From positions 24,948-88,947 of the forward strand of contig NZ_QEST01000008.1 of the NCBI RefSeq assembly GCF_003311645.1: a stretch of 64,000 nt of DNA, written 5' to 3'. Positions 15,675-24,777 of the stretch are shown piece after piece. The position numbers and the translations under genes were made by a program. The notes beneath the pieces were generated by a model that was not told the DNA's origin, made no database searches, and saw only the letters and a list, made by a program, of their open reading frames with translations. The stretch comes from Streptomyces sp. PT12. Lineage in GTDB: Bacteria > Actinomycetota > Actinomycetes > Streptomycetales > Streptomycetaceae. Numbering within the stretch: the first letter of the stretch is position 1; every line of letters begins with the position of its first letter.

Positions 15675-17597
15675 ATGGGGGAGACACCATCGCCGTCCTC
15701 GCCTTACCCGGCCACGCCCGAGGGCGTGCGCGCCGCGCTGGCCGCGTACCCCGTGGTCAACCTGACGGGCCCGCTCGGCTCGGGGAAGTCCTGGCTGGCC
15801 GAACGGGTCGGCGCGGCGGCCATGGTGAACCTCGCGCCAACGGACCCCTCACCGTCGGACCCCTCACCGTCGGACCCCGTGCCGTCGGACCCCGGCATGG
15901 CCGGGGCGGGCGACGCGGTGCGGGCCGCGCTCGCCGACGACACCCGCGCGCCGCTCGTCCTCGACGGCGTGGACACGCCAGCCGCCGTGGCCGCCGTCGA
16001 CGTCGTGCGCACCGGGCCAAGGGGCCGCAGGCCCGTCCTGCTCGTCAGCAGGCGCCCGTTGCTGAGACACCCGCGGTGGACCCTCTCCGCCGTCCCCACC
16101 CTCACCGTGCAGCCGTGGCCCGACGGGCACATCGCCGCCCTGGCCGCCGCCGCCCAGCTCTCCGACCCCGGCGCCAGGCGGCTCGTCGTCCGCCTCGCCG
16201 CGGGCAACCCCCTCCTTGCCGCAGCCGCCTGCCGCGCCCTGCACGCCGGAGCCTCCCCCGATGCGCCGGGCGCCGTCGCCGACCGGATGGCGGGCGAGAT
16301 CGTGGGGCGGCTCGCGCGCGAGCTCCCCGACCGGCGCTGGCGGCGCGACCTGGCGCTGCTCGCCACAGTTGGCGCGGGCGACGAGACGCTGCTGCGGGCC
16401 CGCGGCGAACGTTTCGACGCGCTCGCCGCCCTCAGCGTCGTCACCCGCACCGAGCTCGGCCTCGCCGTCACCGAGCCGTTCCGCCACATCGTCGAGCTCG
16501 CCCACCAGTGGCGCCGCCCCACCACCCACCGCGCCACCCGCACCCGCGCGTTCGGCTACCGCAAGAAGCTGATCTCCGGCACCACCGATGTCGCCCAGCG
16601 GGCCGCGCTGATGGAGGAGACTCTTTTCCTGACCGGCGTCACCGGGCTGCGGGAGACCCTGTTCCCGGCGGCCCGCCCCTCCGCCACCGTCGACGCCGCG
16701 TCGCCCGCCGACGCCGACGACATCGGCCGCATGATGCGCCGCTGGGCCCAGCACGGCGGCCTCGACCCGCGCCGCACCGACGCCATCGCCGACCGCTGGG
16801 TGCGCGCCGACATCGGCGGCTTCCGCCTGGTGCGCGACAGCAACGGCCAACTCGCCGGTTTCGCCGGTCTCTTCGACGTCAGCGACCGCACCGCCACGGA
16901 CATCGAGCCACTGCTCCAGCAGCACGCGGACCGGCTGCTCGCCCCGTCCGCCGAGTCGGGAGGCCCCGGCGGCCTCTTTCTCGGCGCCGCCTTCTGCCCC
17001 GACGCCGCCCTGCACGCCAAGCTGCTGCGCTACATCCTGCGCCAGACGATGTCCGGGCCCAACCGCCTGCTGGTCTCCACCCCGTCGCCGCAGTACCAGG
17101 GCCTCCTGGAGGAGCTGCGGTTCCAGGACCACGGCTCAACCGTCGACGACGTCTACCGCTGCGGGCGGCGGCCCATGGTGTTCAGCCAGGACTTCCGCGG
17201 TGACGCGCTGCCCGCGTGGCTCGAACGCGTCGGCTCAGCCGACGCGGCGGGCACCGGCGCCGAAGGCCGCCAGGTCGCCGCCGAGGTGGCGCACGCCCTC
17301 GCCCACCTGGGCGACCACCGCGAACTCGCCAGGAGCCCCCTGCTGTCGGCCCCCCGCACCCCGACGACGGCCGCCCTGCGCCGCTGGCTGCGCGACGCCG
17401 TCCAGGACCTGTGCGACAGCGCGAACCCGGGCGAGGCCGAGGCGGGCTGGATCCTGCGCCGCTACTACCTCGGCCCGCCCCGCACCCACCAGCAGCTCGC
17501 CACCCAGCTCCACCTGAGCCGCGCGACATACTTCCGGCGCCTCCAGCATGGCCTGAACGTCCTGGGGGCCCGGCTGTTCGAGGAGGGGGAGGGGTGA
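15675..17597 (+). CDS. P-loop ATPase regulator with C-terminal HTH
   Basis: A 640-aa protein. A Walker A motif GPLGSGKSWLAERV lies at residues about 31-44, followed by a Pro/Ser/Asp repeat (DPSPSDPSPSDPVPSD) made from 15-bp units and a helical STAND-like part. Residues about 360-510 look like a GNAT-related fold (RLVRDSNGQLAGFAGLFDVS). The C-terminus has a helix-turn-helix, HQQLATQLHLSRATYFRRLQ. The build is that of a large signal-sensing activator. It is divergent from the LuxR-type gene; both probably control the peptide locus (inference). Confidence 0.75.
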   Translation: MGETPSPSSPYPATPEGVRAALAAYPVVNLTGPLGSGKSWLAERVGAAAMVNLAPTDPSPSDPSPSDPVPSDPGMAGAGDAVRAALADDTRAPLVLDGVDTPAAVAAVDVVRTGPRGRRPVLLVSRRPLLRHPRWTLSAVPTLTVQPWPDGHIAALAAAAQLSDPGARRLVVRLAAGNPLLAAAACRALHAGASPDAPGAVADRMAGEIVGRLARELPDRRWRRDLALLATVGAGDETLLRARGERFDALAALSVVTRTELGLAVTEPFRHIVELAHQWRRPTTHRATRTRAFGYRKKLISGTTDVAQRAALMEETLFLTGVTGLRETLFPAARPSATVDAASPADADDIGRMMRRWAQHGGLDPRRTDAIADRWVRADIGGFRLVRDSNGQLAGFAGLFDVSDRTATDIEPLLQQHADRLLAPSAESGGPGGLFLGAAFCPDAALHAKLLRYILRQTMSGPNRLLVSTPSPQYQGLLEELRFQDHGSTVDDVYRCGRRPMVFSQDFRGDALPAWLERVGSADAAGTGAEGRQVAAEVAHALAHLGDHRELARSPLLSAPRTPTTAALRRWLRDAVQDLCDSANPGEAEAGWILRRYYLGPPRTHQQLATQLHLSRATYFRRLQHGLNVLGARLFEEGEG

Positions 17598-17638
17598 ACG
17601 CGTTGCCCTGCGGGCTCGCTACGCGGGCGTTGACGGGG

Positions 17639-17673
17639 CGGCGAACGGGAGGACATCAAGACCGTAGCCGTCG
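17639..17673 (+). repeat. 35-bp dispersed repeat, copy A
   Basis: This sequence (core GCGAACGGGAGGAC, then TCAAGACCGTAGCCG) recurs in inverted orientation at 26311-26345 with two mismatches. Both copies sit in short gaps just after a gene end. The GACGTCCTCCC core resembles motifs next to IS200/IS605-type elements in streptomycetes, but no transposase is present. Confidence 0.7.
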
Positions 17674-17686
17674 TCCTCACCCACCT

Positions 17687-19351
17687 CTAGAGCCGCGCCC
17701 GCTCCCTGACCCGCGCCCGCGCCGTTGCCGCGTCGGGTGATGTACGGGCGGTGTCCGCCAGGGCCCGGCACTCGTCCAGCGTGTGCGCCGCGAGGGCGGC
17801 CCTGATGTCGGGGAGCGCGGCCGGGGCCGCGGACAGGCTCGTCACGCCGAGGCCGACCAGCACCAGCGCGAGCGCCGGATCGGCCGCCGCCTCGCCGCAC
17901 ACGCCGACCGGGCGGCCATGGCGCGCGCCCGCCGCCGCGGTCATGTGCACCAGGTCGAGGAGCGCGGGCTGCCACGGGTCGAGCAGGTCGGCCAGGCTCG
18001 CCAGGGTGCGGTCGGCGGCGAAGGCGTACTGCGAGAGGTCGTTGGTGCCGATGCTGAGGAAGTCGCACGCCCCGGCCAGCGCGTCCGCGCGCAGCGCGGC
18101 CGCCGGGACCTCCACCATGGCGCCCGCCGTTGACAGGCCGTGGGCCCGGACGCGCGCGGCGAACGCGTCCGCCTCGGCGGGCAGCGAGACCATGGGCGCC
18201 ATCACCCACACCTCGGCGGCGCTGTCGCGCGCCGCCGCCGCGAGGGCACGGAGCTGGTCATCGAGGAGCGCGGGGTCACGGGTCGCGGTGCGCAGGCCGC
18301 GGATGCCGAGCGCGGGGTTCTGCTCGTCGGCCGCGGTGGCGAACGGCAGCGGCTTGTCCGCGCCCGCGTCCAGGGTCCGCACGACGACGCGGCGCCCGGT
18401 GAAGGCCGCGAACACCCGCGCGTAGACGTCCGTCTGCTCTGCCACGGACGGCGCGTCCGCCCGGTCGAGGAACAGGAACTCGGTGCGGAACAGGCCCACG
18501 CCCTCGCTGTCGGCGGCCGCCGCGGCCGCCAGCTCCTTCGGCGCGCCCAGGTTGACCAGCAGCTTGACGGGGTGCCCATCCGCGGTGCGCCCTGGCCCGG
18601 TCAGCGTGGCGGCGGCGCGGCGGCGGCGTTCCCGTTCGGCCGCGGCGTCGACCGCCTCGGGGGCCGGGTCGGGGTCGACGGTGCCAGCGGCGCCGTCCAC
18701 CAGGACCGTTCGCCCCTCGGCCAGCGCGTTGGCGCCCGCGCAGCCGACGACGGCGGGGACGCCGAGGCCGCGCGCCAGGATGGCGGTGTGGCTCGTGGGC
18801 CCGCCGCGCTCGGTGACCAGCGCGATGACCTGGGCCGGGTCGAGGAGCGCGGTGTCGGCGGGGGCCAGGTCGTCGGCGACCAGGACATAGGGGTGGCCGG
18901 GCTCGGGCAGCCCGGGCATGGGCAGGCCGAGCAGCGCGGCGACGGCGCGGTCGCGCAGGTCGTCGAGGTCGGCGACGCGTTCGGCGAACAGCCCGCCCGC
19001 CGCCTCAAGCGCCGCCCGGAACTCCCCGAACGCGCCCTCGAGCGCCCGCGGCCCGTCGGCCCCTTCGAGGGCCAGCGCCTCGGCGCGCTCGCCGAGCGCC
19101 GGGTCGGTGACCATGAGCGCCTGGGCCGACAGCACGTCGGCCGCTGGCCCCGCCGCGGCGGCGGCGCGCCGGTCCAGCGCGGCGGCGACCTCGGCGAGCG
19201 CTTTGCAAACCGCCGCGGCCTCCGCCGACCTCTCCACCGGCGCGACGGTGCGCGGCGGCGGCGGAACGGGCGGCCGCGCCATGCGCGCGACCGGGCCATG
19301 GCCGCTGCCGCCGCCGATGCCGATGCCCCGCAGCACGGTGGGCACCGTCAC
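17687..19351 (-). CDS. ptsI: PTS enzyme I (PEP-protein phosphotransferase)
   Basis: The 554-aa enzyme autophosphorylates from phosphoenolpyruvate and passes the phosphate to HPr. The active-site His lies in GGPTSHTAILARGLGVPAVV. The PEP-binding TIM-barrel domain has VGLFRTEFLFLDR, LSIGTNDLSQYAFAADR and the catalytic Cys in VGVCGEAAADP. The N-terminal HPr-binding helices are somewhat short. The GTG start overlaps the ptsH stop by four bases, so the two are coupled. It is the last gene of the fru-pts operon. Confidence 0.95.
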   Translation of the reverse strand: MTVPTVLRGIGIGGGSGHGPVARMARPPVPPPPRTVAPVERSAEAAAVCKALAEVAAALDRRAAAAAGPAADVLSAQALMVTDPALGERAEALALEGADGPRALEGAFGEFRAALEAAGGLFAERVADLDDLRDRAVAALLGLPMPGLPEPGHPYVLVADDLAPADTALLDPAQVIALVTERGGPTSHTAILARGLGVPAVVGCAGANALAEGRTVLVDGAAGTVDPDPAPEAVDAAAERERRRRAAATLTGPGRTADGHPVKLLVNLGAPKELAAAAAADSEGVGLFRTEFLFLDRADAPSVAEQTDVYARVFAAFTGRRVVVRTLDAGADKPLPFATAADEQNPALGIRGLRTATRDPALLDDQLRALAAAARDSAAEVWVMAPMVSLPAEADAFAARVRAHGLSTAGAMVEVPAAALRADALAGACDFLSIGTNDLSQYAFAADRTLASLADLLDPWQPALLDLVHMTAAAGARHGRPVGVCGEAAADPALALVLVGLGVTSLSAAPAALPDIRAALAAHTLDECRALADTARTSPDAATARARVRERARL

Positions 19352-19644
19352 TCACCCGCCTCAACGGCGTCGCCCGCGGGCCCTTCCAGGTCGTCGGCGA
19401 CCAGCGCGGCCAGCTCGGCGAGCGCCGCTTCGGCCCCCTCGCCCTCGGCCGCGAGCACCACGGGCTCGCCGTGGCCCGCGCCGAGCGCGAGCACCGAGAG
19501 GAGGCTGCGGGCGTCGACCGGGGCCTGCCCCCGGCGCGCGATGGTGACACGGACGGGCTGCCGGGCGGCGGCCCGCACCAGCAGCGAGGCGGGGCGCGCG
19601 TGCAGGCCGCTGCGCGAGCCTATGACAACGGTGCGCTCGGGCAT
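19348..19644 (-). CDS. ptsH: PTS phosphocarrier protein HPr
   Basis: A 98-aa HPr. The phosphorylated His lies in SRSGLHARPASLLVRAAARQ, and the C-terminal ARSLLSVLALGAGHGEPVVL block is standard. No HPr-kinase Ser-46 region of the Firmicutes type is evident. I choose ATG 19644, nine bases after AGGAG, over the TTG three codons earlier, which abuts the Shine-Dalgarno. It lies 88 bp after fruA and overlaps ptsI. Confidence 0.94.
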   Translation of the reverse strand: MPERTVVIGSRSGLHARPASLLVRAAARQPVRVTIARRGQAPVDARSLLSVLALGAGHGEPVVLAAEGEGAEAALAELAALVADDLEGPAGDAVEAGE

Positions 19645-19671
19645 GGGACTCAACTCCTGGGTGCGGCTGGG

Positions 19672-19712
19672 TGGTCGGGGTGGTCGAGGTGGTCGGGGTG
19701 GTCGGGGTGGTC
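19672..19712 (+). repeat. 9-bp G/T-rich tandem repeat between ptsH and fruA
   Basis: Four to five copies of GGTGGTCGG-type units fill the 88-bp fruA-ptsH spacer. On the transcribed strand they are C/A-rich. This may be slippage-prone filler or may affect the balance between fruA and ptsH expression. Confidence 0.6.
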
Positions 19713-19732
19713 GGGGCAGGGCGGCTCGGGGC

Positions 19733-21826
19733 TCAACGGGCCGGGGCCGCGGTGTCGGCCGCGGTGGCGGCCTCGGTGCCGGTGTGGGCCGCGGTGCCGG
19801 TGTCGGCCGGGGCGTCGGCGGGGGCGCGTTCCACCGGGGCGGGACGCGTGGTGCCCGGCGCGTCAGGAACGGCGCGGTGCGACTTGAGCAGGATGACGAG
19901 CGCCGTGCTGAGCACCGTGCCAGCGGCGATGGCCAGCAGGTAGAGGAACGGCGCGCCGATCAGCGGCACGACGAAGATCCCGCCGTGCGGGGCGCGCAGG
20001 GTGGCGTCGAAGCCCATCGACAGCGCGCCGGTCAGCGCCCCGCCCGCCATCGCGGAAGGGATGACGCGCAGCGGGTCGGCCGCCGCGAACGGGATGGCGC
20101 CCTCGGTGATGAACGAGGCGCCAAGCACCCACGCGGCCTTGCCGTTCTCCCGCTCGGTCCGCGTGAACAGCCCGCCGCGCACCACCGTGGCGAGGGCCAT
20201 GGCCAGCGGCGGCACCATGCCAGCGGCCATCACGGCGGCCATCACCTTGAGGTTGCCCTCGCCCGCCTCGGCGAGGCCGCCGACGGCGAAGGCGTAGGCC
20301 ACCTTGTTGAGCGGGCCGCCCAGGTCGAAGCACATCATCGCGCCGAGCACGATGCCAAGCACGACCGCGTTGGACCCCGAGAGGCCGTCGAGCCAGTCGG
20401 TGAGCGCCCGTTGCAGCGCGGCCAGCGGCTCACCGACCACCACGAACATCAGGAAGCCGACGGCGGCCGAGCCGATCAGCGGGATGACGAGCACCGGCAT
20501 GATCCCGCGCAAGGCGGTCGGGATCCTGGCCCGTTGGATGGCCATCACCACGGCGCCCGAGAGCAGGCCAGCGACGAGGCCGCCGAGGAAGCCCGCCTCG
20601 ATCGTGACGGCGATCGCGCCGCCGACGAAGCCGGGAACGAGGCCGGGCCGGTCGGCCATGCCGAACGCGATGTAGCCCGCGAGGACCGGCACAAGGAACC
20701 CGAACGCGGCGCCGCCGATCTGGTTGAGCAACGCGGCCCAGCTGTCGCCCTCGGTCCACACGAAGTGGTCTGCGACGGAGGGCGCGTTCGCGATCTCGTG
20801 GCCGCCGATCGCGAACGACAGCGCGATGAGCAGGCCGCCCGCCGCGACAAACGGAACCATGTAGCTGACGCCGCTCATCAGATAGCGGCGCAGCCGGGTG
20901 CCGAAGCCCTCGCCCCGGCCCGTGCCGCCGCCCTCGTCGGGGTCGGCCTCGTCGGGGTCGGCCTCGGCCTCGGCCGCCTGGCTCGTCTCGCCCCGCTCGG
21001 CCAGGGCCCTGACCTCGGCGATCAGCTCGGCGGGCCGGTTGATGCCCGCCTTCACGCCGACGTCGACGGTGGGCTTCCCCGCGAACCTGGCGCGCTCCCG
21101 CACCTCGACGTCATGCGCGAAGATCACGCCGTCGGCCGCGGCGATCAGCGCCGGGTCGAGCCGGTTGAACCCGGCCGAGCCCTGCGTCTCCACGACCACC
21201 TCGACCCCGGCGTCCCGGCCCGCGCGCTCCAGGGACTCGGCCGCGAGGTAGGTGTGCGCGATGCCGGTCGGGCACGAGGTGACGGCCACGACGCGGAACG
21301 GCGTGTCAGGGGAAGCCCCTTCGGCGTCCGCGTCCGGCGCCGCGGGCGTTTTTGCGGGTGGCTCGGGGGGCGTTTCGGCGGGTGGCTCGTCGCCGCGGAT
21401 CAGCGCGGCGGCGGCCTGGGGGTCGCGTTCGTCGCGCAGGGCCCGGGTGAACGCCGGGTCCATCAGGCGGCGGGCCAGCGTGGACAGGATGCCCAGGTGG
21501 TCCTTGTCGCCGCCCGCGGGAGCCGCGATCAGGAAGATGAGGTCGGCAGGTCCGTCGGGCGCGCCGAAGTCGACGCCTTCGGCGCTGCGCCCGAACGCCA
21601 GCGTGGGCTCGGACACGTGAGCGCTGCGGCAGTGGGGTATGCCGATGCCGCCCTCGAGTCCCGTGGGCATCTGCGCCTCGCGATCCGCCACGTCCACGAG
21701 GAACGCGTCGAGGTCGCTCACCCGGCCCGCCGCGGCCATGCGTGCGGCGAGGGCGCGGACTGCGGCGTCCTTCGTACCTGCGGAGAGGGTCAGGTCGACC
21801 AGCTCCGCGGTGATCAGCTCGGTCAT
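19733..21826 (-). CDS. fruA: Fructose-specific PTS enzyme IIABC
   Basis: The 697-aa transporter imports fructose and phosphorylates it to fructose-1-phosphate. Domain order is IIA (phospho-His65 in GGIGIPHCRSAH), a Pro/Ala linker, IIB (Cys in VAVTSCPTGIAHTYLAAES), an Asp/Glu-rich linker with a 15-bp duplication, then a membrane IIC domain of about eight helices (SGVSYMVPFVAAGGLLIALS, AAADPLRVIPSAMAGGALTG). ATG 21826 has GGAG at seven bases; the GTG one codon earlier is closer and less likely. It follows fruK by 97 bp. Confidence 0.95.
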   Translation of the reverse strand: MTELITAELVDLTLSAGTKDAAVRALAARMAAAGRVSDLDAFLVDVADREAQMPTGLEGGIGIPHCRSAHVSEPTLAFGRSAEGVDFGAPDGPADLIFLIAAPAGGDKDHLGILSTLARRLMDPAFTRALRDERDPQAAAALIRGDEPPAETPPEPPAKTPAAPDADAEGASPDTPFRVVAVTSCPTGIAHTYLAAESLERAGRDAGVEVVVETQGSAGFNRLDPALIAAADGVIFAHDVEVRERARFAGKPTVDVGVKAGINRPAELIAEVRALAERGETSQAAEAEADPDEADPDEGGGTGRGEGFGTRLRRYLMSGVSYMVPFVAAGGLLIALSFAIGGHEIANAPSVADHFVWTEGDSWAALLNQIGGAAFGFLVPVLAGYIAFGMADRPGLVPGFVGGAIAVTIEAGFLGGLVAGLLSGAVVMAIQRARIPTALRGIMPVLVIPLIGSAAVGFLMFVVVGEPLAALQRALTDWLDGLSGSNAVVLGIVLGAMMCFDLGGPLNKVAYAFAVGGLAEAGEGNLKVMAAVMAAGMVPPLAMALATVVRGGLFTRTERENGKAAWVLGASFITEGAIPFAAADPLRVIPSAMAGGALTGALSMGFDATLRAPHGGIFVVPLIGAPFLYLLAIAAGTVLSTALVILLKSHRAVPDAPGTTRPAPVERAPADAPADTGTAAHTGTEAATAADTAAPAR

Positions 21827-21923
21827 CACGCGGCTCCTTCGCTCGCGATCCGCCCGGCGGGCGGCAGGGGGGACGGGGAAGAGGGGAGAGGGAGGGACGG
21901 GGAGGGGGAGGGGCGACGGGCGG

Positions 21924-22883
21924 TCATGGCAGCCGTCCCGCGCGGGCGGCGCCCAGCGGGCGGTCGACGGGGACGTCGGCGGTGGTCACCACCGAGGCGG
22001 GGTCGAGGTCGGCGAGCCCCGGCATCGCGCTGCCCGGCAGCCCCACGGCCGCGGCGCCGTGCGCCAACGCCGCCGCGAGCGCGGCGGGCCCGTGCCCGCC
22101 CGCCGCCAGGAACCCCGCCAACGAGGCGTCCCCCGCGCCCACATCGCTGCGCACGGTGGCCACGGGCGCGCTGCCCCAGTGCGCGCCGCCATCGGACACC
22201 AGGAGCTGGCCGTCCGCGCCCAGGCTGGCCAGCACGGTCCCGGCGCCGCGGGCGCGCAGCTCCTCCGCGGCCTTGACCGCGTCGCCGACGGTGGCGAGCG
22301 GGCGCCCGACCGCCTCGGCCAGCTCGTCGGCGTTGGGCTTGACCAGCTCGGGCCGCGCGGCAAGCGCGGCGGCCAGGGCCTCGCCCGAGGTGTCGAGGGC
22401 GACCCGGGTCCCGGCCCGGTGCGCGGCCTCGACCAGCTCCGCATACCACCAGGCGCCCGGGCCCCGCGGGAGGCTGCCGCAGCAGGCGACCCAGTCGGCG
22501 TCCGCGGCGCGCGCCCGCACGGCGTCGAGCAGGGCGGCGGCCTCGGCCGCGGACAGCTCGGGGCCAGGGGCGTTGACCTTGGTGAGGGTGCCGTCGGGCT
22601 CGACCAGGGTGACATTGACCCGGGTGGAGCCGGTGAGCGGAACGCCCGCCACCTCGATGCCCCGCTCGCCCAGGAGCCGGGCGAGCAGCGCGCCCTCCGC
22701 GCCGCCGAGCGGCACCACGGCGGCCGTGCGCCCGCCCGCCGCGGCGACGGCGCGCGAGACGTTGACGCCCTTGCCGCCGGGCTCGACCCGGTCGGTGTCG
22801 GCGCGGAGCAGGGCGCCGCGGCGCAGCTCGGGCACCTCGTAGGTGCGGTCGAGGCTGGGGTTGGGGGTGACGGTGAGGATCAT
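21924..22883 (-). CDS. fruK: 1-phosphofructokinase
   Basis: The 319-aa PfkB-family kinase turns fructose-1-phosphate into fructose-1,6-bisphosphate. It has the N-terminal TVTPNPSLDRTYEV, the substrate block EPGGKGVNVSRAVAAAGG and the catalytic Asp in SDVGAGDASLAGFLAAGG. The ATG overlaps the fruR stop by four bases (ATGA). Its place between the regulator and the transporter fixes it as the fructose pathway kinase rather than a tagatose or ribose kinase. Confidence 0.95.
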   Translation of the reverse strand: MILTVTPNPSLDRTYEVPELRRGALLRADTDRVEPGGKGVNVSRAVAAAGGRTAAVVPLGGAEGALLARLLGERGIEVAGVPLTGSTRVNVTLVEPDGTLTKVNAPGPELSAAEAAALLDAVRARAADADWVACCGSLPRGPGAWWYAELVEAAHRAGTRVALDTSGEALAAALAARPELVKPNADELAEAVGRPLATVGDAVKAAEELRARGAGTVLASLGADGQLLVSDGGAHWGSAPVATVRSDVGAGDASLAGFLAAGGHGPAALAAALAHGAAAVGLPGSAMPGLADLDPASVVTTADVPVDRPLGAARAGRLP

Positions 22884-23641
22884 GCGCGCACCACCTCGGT
22901 GCCCTGCCGCTCGATCGCGGCGGCGTCGTCGGGGGAGAGGCCCGTGTCGGTGATCAGCAGGTCCACATCGGACAGGCCGCCGAAGCGGGCGAAGTGCCGA
23001 CGGCCGTGCTTGGCGGAGTCGGCCAGCAGAACGGTGCGGCGCGCCGCCGAGACCAGCGCGCGCTTGACGGCTGCCTCGGCCAGGTCGGGGGTGGTCAGGC
23101 CGCCGTCGAGCGAGAAGCCGTTGGTGGCGAGCAGCAGCAGGTCGACGTTCAGCTCGGCGTAGGCGCGCAGCGCCCAGGCGTCGACGGCGGCGCGGGTGCG
23201 GTGCCGCACCCGGCCGCCGACCAGGTGCAGGGCGATCCCGGGGTGGTCGGCGAGCCTGGCCGCTATGGGCAACGCGTGGGTGACAACGGTCAGCTCGCAG
23301 TCGACAGGCAGCGCGGCGGCCAGCCGCGCGGTGGTCGTCCCCGCGTCGACGATCACGCTGCCGGAGGCGGGCAGCTCGGAGAGCGCGGCCCGCACGATGC
23401 GGTCCTTCTCGTCGGCGGCGACGGCGTCCCGCTCGGTGAGGTCGGGCTCGAAGTCGAGGCGGCCCGCGGGGATGGCGCCGCCGTGCACGCGGCGGACGAG
23501 ACCGGCCCGGTCGAGGACCTTCAGGTCCCGCCGCACCGTCTCGGCGGTCACCTGGAACGCCTCGGCCAGCGACGGCACGTCGACGCGCCCGCCCTCGCGA
23601 GCCAGGCGCAGGATCTCCTGCTGGCGCTCTGCTGCGTACAT
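22880..23641 (-). CDS. fruR: DeoR-family regulator of the fructose operon
   Basis: The 253-aa repressor begins MYAAERQQEILRLAREGGRV and has a DeoR helix-turn-helix (VPSLAEAFQVTAETVRRDLK), then the DeoRC phosphosugar-sensing domain (GSVIVDAGTTTARLAAALP, LLLATNGFSLDGGLTTPDLA). By family it would respond to fructose-1-phosphate. It is the first gene of the operon, so autoregulation is likely. The 150-bp upstream gap holds AT-richer sequence around 23640-23725 where the promoter should lie, but I cannot name an operator there. Confidence 0.92.
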   Translation of the reverse strand: MYAAERQQEILRLAREGGRVDVPSLAEAFQVTAETVRRDLKVLDRAGLVRRVHGGAIPAGRLDFEPDLTERDAVAADEKDRIVRAALSELPASGSVIVDAGTTTARLAAALPVDCELTVVTHALPIAARLADHPGIALHLVGGRVRHRTRAAVDAWALRAYAELNVDLLLLATNGFSLDGGLTTPDLAEAAVKRALVSAARRTVLLADSAKHGRRHFARFGGLSDVDLLITDTGLSPDDAAAIERQGTEVVRA

Positions 23642-23792
23642 GTGGTTTTACGCCCGTTTCACTGCCCGGATCTGTTGATGTGGCGCCAGGTTACGCCGAT
23701 ATCGCCGGGAAGTAAACACAACTGGGCATGCGATCGGACGCGAACGGACCCATGGCCGCCCCGGAGTCCCGGGACGGCCGTGGTGGGGTGTC

Positions 23793-24617
23793 TCAGAGGT
23801 GGCTCAGAAGCTGGTCAAGGGCGCGGGGCGGGGCCTGCTCGTGGTGGCCGGTGGTGCGGCGGGCGTGGGCCCAGGCGGCCAGCGTGTCGTTGCGGATGTG
23901 GGACCACACCGGCAGGTGGGCCGCCAAGTCCAGGGCGGCGGCCGGGGTGTGACCGGCGTTGATGAGGCACAGCACCGCGTCGGCGACGTCGCACCACGCG
24001 GGCCCGCGGGCGGCGCTCGACCAGTCGGGGAGCCAGGCCCGACGGCCGTCGACCAGCAGCGCGCCCGGGGCGAGCGCGGTGTGCAGCAGCCACTCGCCCG
24101 CGAGCCAGCCCGTCCCGCCGAGCCAGCCCGTCCCGCCGAGCCCGCCCGGCGAGCCGGGCACGGCGCCGAGGCGGTCGGCCAGCAGCGGCAGCGCGTCGGG
24201 CCCGGTGCGCAGGGACGCCTGGTCCAACAGGGCGGCCACCAGCGGGAGATCGGGCGAGCCGGGGGAGAGGTCGGCGGTGCGCCCCGGCGCGTGGTCGTGC
24301 GCCAGGACGTGCCAGCCGCCGACGGTCCAGCGCCCCCGCATCCTGGGGGCGATGCCCGCGGTGCGGGCGGCGGCGTGGGCGCGCGCCTCGAACGCGGCGG
24401 CGCGCTCGCCGTCATCGAGCGGCGCGCCCTCCACGCACACGGTCCCCGCCGGGGACTCGAGCACCGCGGTCAGGGGCGAGGACCCGGCGGGCAGGAGCCT
24501 CGCGGCGGCGACGGGCCCGAGCACCGCCTCGACCTCGCGCCGCACGGCCCCAGGCAGCTCCTCCCATGTGACGCGCCGGGCGGCGAGGCGGTGCCGCGGG
24601 CGTTCACCGGGGATCAC
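23793..24617 (-). CDS. Phosphotransferase-fold protein, likely pseudokinase
   Basis: A 274-aa protein of the aminoglycoside phosphotransferase/choline kinase fold. The C-terminal part keeps the general layout (WLLHTALAPGALLVDGRRAW, then LPDWSSAARGPAWCDVADAV). In the catalytic loop, where active members read HxDxxxxN, this protein reads HTALAPGA: both the catalytic Asp and the metal-binding Asn are Ala. The later Asp in PDWS is kept. It therefore probably binds but does not phosphorylate. GGTGWL is repeated by a short duplication at 24106-24138. It overlaps the small CxxC gene upstream. Confidence 0.78.
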   Translation of the reverse strand: MIPGERPRHRLAARRVTWEELPGAVRREVEAVLGPVAAARLLPAGSSPLTAVLESPAGTVCVEGAPLDDGERAAAFEARAHAAARTAGIAPRMRGRWTVGGWHVLAHDHAPGRTADLSPGSPDLPLVAALLDQASLRTGPDALPLLADRLGAVPGSPGGLGGTGWLGGTGWLAGEWLLHTALAPGALLVDGRRAWLPDWSSAARGPAWCDVADAVLCLINAGHTPAAALDLAAHLPVWSHIRNDTLAAWAHARRTTGHHEQAPPRALDQLLSHL

Positions 24618-24777
24618 CGCCGTGCGCGGCGGGTTCCGGCTCGGGCTCCGGCTCGGGACAGGTGTGGATCTCGTCAGCCCAGTAGCGCGTCCTGCACCGA
24701 TCGCAGTACCGCGGTCCGGCGACGGGCTTCTTGATGTGGTCCGGGGTGCCCGGGGGCCAGTTGATCGGCTCAGGCAC
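24604..24777 (-). CDS. Small zinc-ribbon-like protein
   Basis: A 57-aa protein with RYCDRCRTRYWADEIHTCPE, a CxxC-x9-HxC arrangement that could bind one zinc, followed by a PEPEPEPE tail. The start is uncertain: GTG 24777 gives VPEPINWPPGTPDHIKKP, a sensible beginning, but no strong Shine-Dalgarno precedes it and the frame stays open further upstream. It overlaps the pseudokinase gene by 14 bp, suggesting one transcript. Streptomycetes carry similar short proteins beside XRE-type regulators. Confidence 0.6.
   Translation of the reverse strand: MPEPINWPPGTPDHIKKPVAGPRYCDRCRTRYWADEIHTCPEPEPEPEPAAHGGDPR

Noticed and set aside
18140-22276. A 1378-codon plus-strand ORF antisense to ptsI, ptsH and fruA
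   Set aside because: The minus strand has complete PTS motifs; the plus-strand product is a His/Arg/Gly-rich shadow.
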